DNA of 64,000 bases from Sporosarcina aquimarina (GTDB lineage Bacteria; Bacillota; Bacilli; Bacillales_A; Planococcaceae). The notes beneath the pieces were generated by a model. That model was not told where the DNA came from and did no database searches. It saw only the letters and a list, made by a program, of their open reading frames with translations. Positions 57,818-64,000 of this stretch are shown here, in pieces; positions within the stretch are counted from its first letter, which is position 1; each line of letters opens with the position of its first letter. The translations under genes were made by a program, and so were the position numbers. Location of the stretch: positions 310,001-374,000 of the forward strand of contig NZ_JAMBOM010000001.1 in NCBI RefSeq assembly GCF_023715615.1, given 5' to 3'.

Positions 57818-57846
57818 AGAATAGCAAACGCTTTCACTATTGTCAA
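57818..57846 (-). promoter_or_regulatory. PTS-nanE promoter with cre-like operator in the spacer
   Basis: On the minus strand TTGACA, 17 bases, TATTCT. The spacer contains TGAAAGCGTTTGCT, which fits 12 of 14 positions of the cre consensus TGWAANCGNTNWCA. This placement would block polymerase binding and predicts CcpA repression. The divergent RpiR regulator may bind nearby. Confidence 0.7.
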
Positions 57847-57934
57847 TGTCTGAATCCGTATTTTCAAAGTGGTGTTAGCGATATTCGGCTATGCTATGAT
57901 GATAGAAAGACCAAGATGTGAAAGGATTTGGACT

Positions 57935-58729
57935 ATGGATTTTAAAAATCGATTGCAAAAGCATAATGCGGAGTTCACCGAGAACGATCGTAAAATTGCA
58001 GAACATTTGCTGGGTGTAAAAGATATTGCACATAAATCGATTACTGATTTAGCTGAAGAAATCGATGTGTCGCCTTCTAGTATCACCCGTTTTTGCAAAA
58101 AGATTCGGTTTGCGAGCTTTCAACAAATGAAGTACGAGTTACTTGCAACTCGCACAGAAAAACAGGCTAAAGATGAAGAAGTGGAACGTGTAGCAAATTA
58201 TTATATGTCCATTATTTCCGCTACCCAACAATTCATGGACACAGAACAAACGGAGCGAATCGCGAATGATCTAATGAGTGCGAAGAGGGTGCTGTTTTGT
58301 GGCGTGGGCAACTCAGGGTTGATCGCCCAAGAATTTAATAGCCGAATTGAGCGGATGGGGATTGATTCGACAGCAATTACTGATGCACATGGGATGGTCA
58401 TGAAAAGTACGTTATTACATGAAGACGATGTTTTTATGTGTTTTTCCTATACAGGTAAAACGAAAAGTGTGTTGGACGCTACGCGACAGGCAAAAAGTAG
58501 TGGAGCACGGGTCATTGTCATTACGACAAATCATGCCGAAGAGTTGACAGCGCTTGCTGATGAAGTTGTGCTTGTTTCGAATCATGTATATGTAGAGGAT
58601 GAAAAGTTCATCAATACACAAATTTCTAGTTTGTTCTACTTGGATGTGCTCACCTATCGGCTACTAGGAGATGCAGAATTAATGCAACAACGTAACAAGA
58701 CGTTAGAAGCACTAAAACGTTTTGGCTAA
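57935..58729 (+). CDS. MurR/RpiR-family regulator
   Basis: 264 residues from the ATG at 57935, with AAAGGA upstream. N-terminal HTH_6 (DRKIAEHLLGVKDIAHKSITDLAEEIDVSPSSITRFCKKIRF) and a C-terminal SIS domain (~110-250, VLFCGVGNSGLIAQEF, MCFSYTGKTKSVLD) that binds phosphosugars. It is divergent from the PTS-nanE operon and is its likely regulator, sensing an amino-sugar phosphate. Confidence 0.88.
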   Translation: MDFKNRLQKHNAEFTENDRKIAEHLLGVKDIAHKSITDLAEEIDVSPSSITRFCKKIRFASFQQMKYELLATRTEKQAKDEEVERVANYYMSIISATQQFMDTEQTERIANDLMSAKRVLFCGVGNSGLIAQEFNSRIERMGIDSTAITDAHGMVMKSTLLHEDDVFMCFSYTGKTKSVLDATRQAKSSGARVIVITTNHAEELTALADEVVLVSNHVYVEDEKFINTQISSLFYLDVLTYRLLGDAELMQQRNKTLEALKRFG

Positions 58730-58750
58730 ACGTACTAAATATCTTGTTAC

Positions 58751-58784
58751 CACCAAGTTCTCGAACATAGGAACTTGGTTTTTT
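58751..58784 (+). terminator. Terminator of the RpiR-family gene
   Basis: ACCAAGTTC pairs perfectly with GAACTTGGT around a 10-base loop and is followed by five or more T. Confidence 0.9.
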
Positions 58785-58894
58785 GTGCAAGGCAGAAATT
58801 TAACTCTCATTTAAGCTCGCAGTTGTTTGAATTTAATAAGGAGGGGGAAAAGCGGTAAGCAGATAACTCGAGTAATTCAGTGAGGATGGTTATT

Positions 58895-60394
58895 TTGAAA
58901 TATGCAACATCAGTTTTCTGGTATGCACTTGCGGGATGTCTGGCACTCGTAGCATGGGGTGCGATTTCACCAGAAACATTGGAAAACAGTACGACAACAA
59001 TAACAGCAGGTATCTCTACTGTCTTCGGATGGTATTATTTATGGCTAGTCGCCGCAATCGTAGTATTTTGTATTCATCTAATATTTTCCAAATTGGGTCA
59101 CATTAAATTAGGAAGTGCAGATTCAAAGCCTGAATTTAGTCTACTTTCTTGGTTTGCAATGCTATTCAGCGCAGGAATGGGGATCGGAGTCGTTTTCTGG
59201 TCGGTTGCTGAACCGGTAACATACGCATTCAAATCTGCCCCTGTCTTAGAAGTAGAAACTGATGGGGCAATTAAAGATTCTTTGAAATTCACGTTTTTAC
59301 ATTGGGGGTTCAGTGCATGGGCGGTATATGCAATCGTCGGCCTCGCCCTAGCTTACTTTAAATTCCACAAAAACTACCCTGGTTTGATCAGTTCGACGCT
59401 GATACCGCTGTTTGGAGAAAAAAAGATGAAGGGCATCTTCGGAAAGATTATTGACGTTTTAGCTGTACTAGCCACTGTCATTGGTGTCGCCGCTTCCCTC
59501 GGATTCGGATCTGTCCAAATCAATGGTGGACTTCACTACCTTTTCAATACACCAGACGTGTTTTGGATGCAACTTCTCATTCTTGCTGTGACGACAGTGC
59601 TATTCCTGATTTCTGCATGGTCCGGAATCGGTAAAGGAATCAAATATTTGAGCAACATTAATATGGGACTTGCACTTATACTCTTCCTAATGCTCTTCCT
59701 TGCAGGACCTACTCTCTATATTCTCAATATGTTTACCAATGCGTTCGGCAGCTATTTGACAGATTTCGTGGAGATGAGCTTTCGAACTGCACCTCAGAAT
59801 GCAGGAAGCCGTGAGTGGATCAACAACTGGACATTATTTTACTGGGCTTTTTGGATTTCCTGGTCTCCGTTTGTAGGATCTTTCATTGCACGTATTTCAA
59901 AAGGCAGGACTGTGAAAGAGTTCTTGCTTGGAGTACTTCTAGTACCTGCATTTGTTTGCTTTATTTTCTTTTCGATTTTCGGGGCATCTGCCTTACACGT
60001 GGAAGACGTTGGTTTGGCGAAGTTATCTGAAATGCCAATTGAGACGATGACATTTGGTATGCTCGAACAGTATCCGCTAGGGTTCACCATGTCTTTACTG
60101 ACCATTGTCGTAATTTCTATTTTCTTCATAACATCCGCAGATTCGGCTACATTTGTACTCGGCATGTTTACGACAAATGGACTAACCAACCCTGCTCAGT
60201 CCGTTAAAATGGCTTGGGGACTTGTCCAAGCGGCAGTAGCAGCGGTTGTTGTGTACTTTGGTGGTACTCAGGGATTGCAAAATACAGTCATCATTTCAGC
60301 ATTGCCATTTTCGTTCATTATTCTATTAATGGCTATGTCGTTTTATAAATCAGCGAGTAAAGAAGTTGCAAAGCACAACTCAAATGTAAAATAG
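58895..60394 (+). CDS. BCCT-family compatible-solute transporter (OpuD/BetP-like)
   Basis: 499 residues from the TTG at 58895, nine bases after GAGG; GTG and ATG codons just upstream overlap the site. Twelve membrane helices. GMGIGVVFWSVAEPV holds the glycine-rich sodium-binding helix. The tryptophan box WTLFYWAFWISWSPFVG forms the betaine site, followed by FIARISKGRTVKEF. It imports glycine betaine, choline or ectoine with sodium. This is the third osmolyte importer in the window. Confidence 0.9.
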   Translation: MKYATSVFWYALAGCLALVAWGAISPETLENSTTTITAGISTVFGWYYLWLVAAIVVFCIHLIFSKLGHIKLGSADSKPEFSLLSWFAMLFSAGMGIGVVFWSVAEPVTYAFKSAPVLEVETDGAIKDSLKFTFLHWGFSAWAVYAIVGLALAYFKFHKNYPGLISSTLIPLFGEKKMKGIFGKIIDVLAVLATVIGVAASLGFGSVQINGGLHYLFNTPDVFWMQLLILAVTTVLFLISAWSGIGKGIKYLSNINMGLALILFLMLFLAGPTLYILNMFTNAFGSYLTDFVEMSFRTAPQNAGSREWINNWTLFYWAFWISWSPFVGSFIARISKGRTVKEFLLGVLLVPAFVCFIFFSIFGASALHVEDVGLAKLSEMPIETMTFGMLEQYPLGFTMSLLTIVVISIFFITSADSATFVLGMFTTNGLTNPAQSVKMAWGLVQAAVAAVVVYFGGTQGLQNTVIISALPFSFIILLMAMSFYKSASKEVAKHNSNVK

Positions 60395-60409
60395 GAAAGC
60401 TTTAATATC

Positions 60410-60447
60410 CATCCCCATTTGCCGAAAGTTGGCAAGTGGTTTTTTTG
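60410..60447 (+). terminator. Terminator of the BCCT gene
   Basis: CCATTTGCC pairs with GGCAAGTGG around GAAAGTT and is followed by seven T. Confidence 0.85.
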
Positions 60448-60798
60448 TTGTAACGAATTAAATTTTCGTGGTGAGCATGAGAGTTCTACTGTATAGAAGT
60501 AAGAAATAGATGTTGTTTTAATAGAAAAATTATTCATAGAATGACTGGGAAATCTACAAAAGTGAATTTTTATTCGTCATTAAGTATAGTTGGATTCATT
60601 GAAATTAATAATAATTCCGGATTGACTGCTTTTAAATACTGTAGTAACGTATATAAAATCAATTGTTAGTATAATTAACTAGTGGGTTCCAATAACTATT
60701 TATGCATACGTATACATATGTTAGGAGAATAAGCTTATACATGTTGTTTCATAAGTGCCTGCTTAGCGATTATTAGAATGCAACGGGGGGAAGAATGG
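60448..60798 (+). other. AT-rich leader of the YfcC-M20 operon
   Basis: About 350 bases with no gene. It presumably contains the operon promoter; no clear hexamer pair was recognised. Confidence 0.3.
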
Positions 60799-62211
60799 AT
60801 GTCTGAGAAGTCAGGGAGTACGAAGAAGAAGTGGAAAATGGAAGCACCACATCCATTCGTTATTTTGTTTACAGTTATCATTATCATGGCAATTGCGACG
60901 TATTTAATTCCTGCAGGGGAATATGATCGTGCCGAAAGTGATGATGGCACATCGTATGTAGTGGATGGGTCCTATCATCGAATTGACTCAAAGCCAGCAG
61001 GGATTTTGCCTGTGTTTGAAGCGGTACATAAAGGGATGGTGCAAAGTGCACCGATTATATTTTTCATTTTCATAGTAGGTGGCGCCTTTAACGTTTTCCG
61101 TGAATCGAATGCCATTGAGGGGGCTTTTGGAAGCATATCGTCTAAACTGGAAGGGAAAGAGATGTATCTAATCCCGATAGTAATGCTATTCTTTGGGCTA
61201 GGTGGAGCGGCAATTGGGATGTTTGAAGAATCGTTGCCATTCATCCTCATTATGATTCCACTTGCAATCATGATGGGATTTGACTCACTCGTGGGAACGG
61301 GGATGGTATTAGTTGGGGTTGCGTCAGGTTTTACGGCTGCCTTTATGAATCCTTTTACGGTTGGTGTGGCTCAAGGAATTGCAGAAGTTCCAATTTTCTC
61401 TGGAATGGGACTGCGCGTTATTTTTTGGCTGATATATATGCTGGTGGCGATTCTCTATGTGGTTCTCTATGCACGTAAAGTGCGTAAAAATCCTGAAGCG
61501 AGTCTCGTTTATGAAGAAGACAAAAAGCGGAACATCCGAGTGGACTTGGTCAAAGAACATACATTGACAGGAAAGCAGATTACGACTCTTATTATTTTGG
61601 TCGCAACGCTGATTGCTCTTGGATTCGGCGTTATTAAGTTCGAGTGGTACATAACGGAAATTTCTGCTCTGTTCCTAATAATGGCTCTAATCATTGGTCT
61701 TGTAAATGGCAAGGGAATTAACGGCACGGCGGTTTCGTTTGTTAAAGGATGCGAAGAATTGGTGGTCGGTGCATTGGTCGTTGGATTTGCCTACGGTGCA
61801 TTAGTGATTTTGCAAGATAGCAACACGATTGATACAATTCTTTATGGTATCACGACGTTAGTTTCACAGATGCCATCGAGTTTAGGTGCGATTGGCATGT
61901 ATATTATGCAATGCTTACTCAATATTGTTGTAACATCAGGTAGCGGTCAAGCTGCACTCAGTATGCCAATCATGACGCCGCTATCGGACCTATTAGGCGT
62001 CAGTCGCCAAACAGCTGTACTCGCTTTCCAAATGGGTGATGGTTTGACGAATATCATTACTCCGACAAGTGGTTTACTACTTGCGGCGCTTGCAATGGCT
62101 AAAATTTCATTTGCTAAATGGTTTAAGTGGGTTTGGCCATTAATTTTAATCCAATTGGTACTTGGAGCTATATTTGTAACAATTGCGCACGTGTTTGTCT
62201 GGCCTGCGTAA
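60799..62211 (+). CDS. YfcC-family carrier (C4-dicarboxylate/amino-acid type)
   Basis: 470 residues from the ATG at 60799, with GGGGGGAAG five bases upstream. About twelve membrane helices. EAPHPFVILFTVIIIMAIATYLIPAGEYDR opens the family, and internal repeats GMFEESLPFILIMIPLAIMMGFD and SGSGQAALSMPIMTPLSDLLG mark the two halves of an ion-coupled carrier fold. Relatives are annotated as C4-dicarboxylate, arginine/ornithine or peptide carriers. The adjoining M20 hydrolase suggests an N-acyl amino acid or dipeptide substrate here. Confidence 0.82.
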   Translation: MSEKSGSTKKKWKMEAPHPFVILFTVIIIMAIATYLIPAGEYDRAESDDGTSYVVDGSYHRIDSKPAGILPVFEAVHKGMVQSAPIIFFIFIVGGAFNVFRESNAIEGAFGSISSKLEGKEMYLIPIVMLFFGLGGAAIGMFEESLPFILIMIPLAIMMGFDSLVGTGMVLVGVASGFTAAFMNPFTVGVAQGIAEVPIFSGMGLRVIFWLIYMLVAILYVVLYARKVRKNPEASLVYEEDKKRNIRVDLVKEHTLTGKQITTLIILVATLIALGFGVIKFEWYITEISALFLIMALIIGLVNGKGINGTAVSFVKGCEELVVGALVVGFAYGALVILQDSNTIDTILYGITTLVSQMPSSLGAIGMYIMQCLLNIVVTSGSGQAALSMPIMTPLSDLLGVSRQTAVLAFQMGDGLTNIITPTSGLLLAALAMAKISFAKWFKWVWPLILIQLVLGAIFVTIAHVFVWPA

Positions 62212-62230
62212 CAACTAAGGAGGAATTACT

Positions 62231-63415
62231 TTGTTAACTCAATTATTCGACCGATTAGACGAACTGTATCCTGAACAAGTCGCGATTCGCCGCGAGTTGC
62301 ACCAACATCCGGAACTCTCGAACGAAGAGGTAGAAACGCCGAAAATGATCGCAAAATACCTTCGTAACCTTGGAATCGATGTGCGCGAAGGAGTGGGCGG
62401 TCGTGGCGTGGTTGGAACGTTAGTTGGCGGAAAACCAGGTAGAACGATTGCGTTACGTGCTGATTTTGATGCATTGCCGATCCAAGATGAAAAAGAAGTA
62501 GCATACAAATCGAAGGTCCCTGGCGTGATGCATGCGTGTGGACATGATTTACATACAGCGTCATTACTCGGTGTTGCAAAGGTGCTGTCTGAAGTTCGGG
62601 AGCAGATCCCAGGTACTGTGATTTTCGTTCACCAATTTGCGGAAGAAACGACACCTGGTGGAGCAGATTTGATGGTTAAAGATGGCTGTTTGGATGGCGT
62701 TGACGTCATCTATGGAGCACATGTCATGTCGACAGAACCTGTTGGTACGGTGCAAGTGATGGAAGGCTACTCGTCTTCAGCGCAAGATGATTTTACCATT
62801 GAAGTGATTGGTAAAGGTGGTCACGGTGCGTCTCCCCATGAAACAGTTGATGCACTTGTTACAGCAAGTCAGCTAGTCGTCAATTTGCAGCAAATTGTCA
62901 GTCGTCGTGTGAGTCCTCAACAAGCAGCAGCCGTGACAGTCGGTTCATTGCATAGTGGAGAAGGTCATAATGTCATTCCGAACCAAGCAATCATTAAAGG
63001 AACCGTCCGAACGTATAACGAAGAGGTGCGGACAATGATCGAAGGTGCCTTGAAACAAATCGTGAAATCGACGTGTGAAGCTGCTGGTGCAGCGTACAAA
63101 TTAGACTATATTAGTGATTGTCCTTCAATTTGGAACGATCCTGAAGAGACCGCACGAGTGAAAGAGGTAGCAACGAAGATTTTCAGTGATGAAAAAGTGA
63201 GTTACGGTCCACCGATGATGGGTAGCGAGGACTTTGCCTACTATCAGAAAGTAGTGAAGGGTTCGTTCTTCATTGCTGGCGGAAGAAATCCTGAAATTCA
63301 AGCTGTCTATCCACATCATCACCCTATGTTCGATGTAGATGAACGTTCGATGGAGTATATCGGTAAGACGTTTATTGGGCTAGTTTTTGAAGACGTATTG
63401 AATAAACAATCTTAA
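62231..63415 (+). CDS. M20-family metal-dependent amidohydrolase
   Basis: 394 residues from a TTG with AAGGAGGAA upstream. RRELHQHPELSNEE, RADFDALPIQ, MHACGHDLHTA (metal ligands), HQFAEETTPGGADLM and GSEDFAYY near the C-terminus place it with hippurate and N-acyl-amino-acid hydrolases (AmhX/AbgB/HipO). It cleaves an N-acyl or similar amide to a free amino acid. It lies 19 bases after the YfcC carrier, probably in one operon: import, then hydrolysis. Confidence 0.9.
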   Translation: MLTQLFDRLDELYPEQVAIRRELHQHPELSNEEVETPKMIAKYLRNLGIDVREGVGGRGVVGTLVGGKPGRTIALRADFDALPIQDEKEVAYKSKVPGVMHACGHDLHTASLLGVAKVLSEVREQIPGTVIFVHQFAEETTPGGADLMVKDGCLDGVDVIYGAHVMSTEPVGTVQVMEGYSSSAQDDFTIEVIGKGGHGASPHETVDALVTASQLVVNLQQIVSRRVSPQQAAAVTVGSLHSGEGHNVIPNQAIIKGTVRTYNEEVRTMIEGALKQIVKSTCEAAGAAYKLDYISDCPSIWNDPEETARVKEVATKIFSDEKVSYGPPMMGSEDFAYYQKVVKGSFFIAGGRNPEIQAVYPHHHPMFDVDERSMEYIGKTFIGLVFEDVLNKQS

Positions 63416-63426
63416 GTAAACATCAC

Positions 63427-63468
63427 AAAAGCTCGTACTCTTGTCAGCGAAAGGAGTACGAGCTTTTT
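63427..63468 (+). terminator. Terminator of the YfcC-M20 operon
   Basis: A 14-bp stem (AAAAGCTCGTACTC / GAGTACGAGCTTTT) with a 13-base loop and a T run. Usable in both directions, so it may also serve the minus-strand ytaF-like gene. Confidence 0.9.
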
Positions 63469-63485
63469 GTATTGGGATTGTGCCG

Positions 63486-64000
63486 CTAAAATAAGATTTC
63501 TACTAAACCAATTACGATGAGCAATCCACCTGCAATTCCAGCTGGATACTTGCCAATCCACGTACGCGCAAGAAGCGATCCGAATCGATGGCTTGCGCCA
63601 ATTGTGATAAATGAAAAGAAACCGACCGAGGAAATCGTACCAAGCATGGAGCTGCCACTAACGCCCATTCCGAATCCCGCTGCCAAACAATTTGCCGACA
63701 ACAAAAAGCCAAGAGGGAGCGCTTCACGAATGGAAATAATTCGGTCGCCATCAGTATCCGCGACTGTGGGATCTTCAAATGGATTCGGTTGTACAGGCTT
63801 TGGCTGGAGTAACATCCATATCCCGATACTACTTAGCAACAAACCGCCTATAAAATCAGCCGTCCAGACGGATATATAGGTGGACAACCTGTCACCTGTG
63901 ACCATTGCGAAATACGTAACAGTCATCGATACGAGCGCAATGGTGACGTTCGATCGAAGGGGGATCTTCGTTTTTTGAATCCCATAAGCCAATCCAATCC
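63486..64000 (-). CDS. ytaF: YtaF-like sporulation membrane protein, 5' end outside window
   Basis: The frame is open to the right edge (GLAYGIQKTKIPLRSN), so the N-terminus is missing. About 170 residues are visible, with hydrophobic helices TIALVSMTVTYFAMV, FIGGLLLSSIGIWMLL, FLLSANCLAAGFGMG, FSFITIGASHRFG and GIAGGLLIVIGLVEILF. An EF-hand-like loop, DTDGDRIISIREA, lies in the central cytoplasmic part, as in YtaF. The family is related to the MntP manganese exporter and is linked to sporulation in Bacillus. Transport activity is inference. Confidence 0.75.
   Translation of the reverse strand, partial: IGLAYGIQKTKIPLRSNVTIALVSMTVTYFAMVTGDRLSTYISVWTADFIGGLLLSSIGIWMLLQPKPVQPNPFEDPTVADTDGDRIISIREALPLGFLLSANCLAAGFGMGVSGSSMLGTISSVGFFSFITIGASHRFGSLLARTWIGKYPAGIAGGLLIVIGLVEILF

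Overview
The window reads as chromosome from a low-to-moderate GC, endospore-forming Gram-positive of the Bacillales, most likely Planococcaceae (Sporosarcina-like). The grounds are strong purine-rich Shine-Dalgarno sites, sigma-A type promoters, abundant rho-independent terminators, a CotH spore-coat kinase next to a CotG-like gene, a YtaF-type sporulation membrane protein, an RsbR stressosome paralogue, a TasA/SipW pair, and S-layer (SLH) anchoring. The genus call is inference. I see no tRNA, rRNA, CRISPR array, prophage or insertion sequence. Most genes lie on the + strand.

Layout. 0-9 kb: a lysine/alanine-rich repeat protein cut by the window edge, a PlcR-like HTH/TPR regulator, a large secreted subtilase with cohesin-like and dockerin modules, and a TasA/CalY protein with its SipW signal peptidase. 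9-13 kb: a von Willebrand A lipoprotein gene broken by an A8 homopolymer frameshift, a sulfatase, and a zinc-ribbon membrane protein. 14-21 kb: a hydantoinase/oxoprolinase operon (XRE-cupin regulator, HyuA, HyuB, cupin, NCS1 permease). 21-24 kb: an MDR oxidoreductase, a DUF4177 protein, and a DUF3100 membrane protein paired with a second small membrane protein. 25-28 kb: ehuBCDA, an ectoine/hydroxyectoine ABC importer. 29-31 kb: divergent cotG-like and cotH genes. 32-36 kb: two paralogous chemoreceptors under near-identical promoters. 36-40 kb: a GbsR-type regulator divergent from an OpuA glycine betaine importer. 41-49 kb: a NERD nuclease-like protein, HelD, YdbS/YdbT, and a TspO-like protein. 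49-53 kb: a TetR regulator with three clear operators and the ABC exporter it probably controls, an RsbR paralogue, and a SHOCT protein. 54-58 kb: an SLH-SGNH esterase, then nanE and a PTS EIICB gene divergent from an RpiR regulator. 59-64 kb: a BCCT transporter, a YfcC carrier with an M20 amidohydrolase, and the edge of ytaF.

Physiologically the window suggests an osmotically challenged, motile, spore-forming saprophyte. It has three separate compatible-solute importers (Ehu, OpuA, BCCT), two chemoreceptors, nitrogen/amide catabolic genes and amino-sugar uptake.

The most unusual content is non-coding. Eight intergenic loci, together roughly 4.5 kb, carry a modular repeat family. It consists of degenerate modules of 21 bp (two helical turns) with a TTTCTCC or ATCGGCAA head. 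The modules run into a fixed tail (core AACGRGACACAATT) that is usually followed by a TTAATTGGTAGCGCTWCGCTTG-like hairpin segment. All 24 tails I located point the same way on the + strand. Most loci begin directly behind a transcription terminator, and several have expanded into tandem arrays of about 206 or 215 bp. This is my candidate for an undescribed element.
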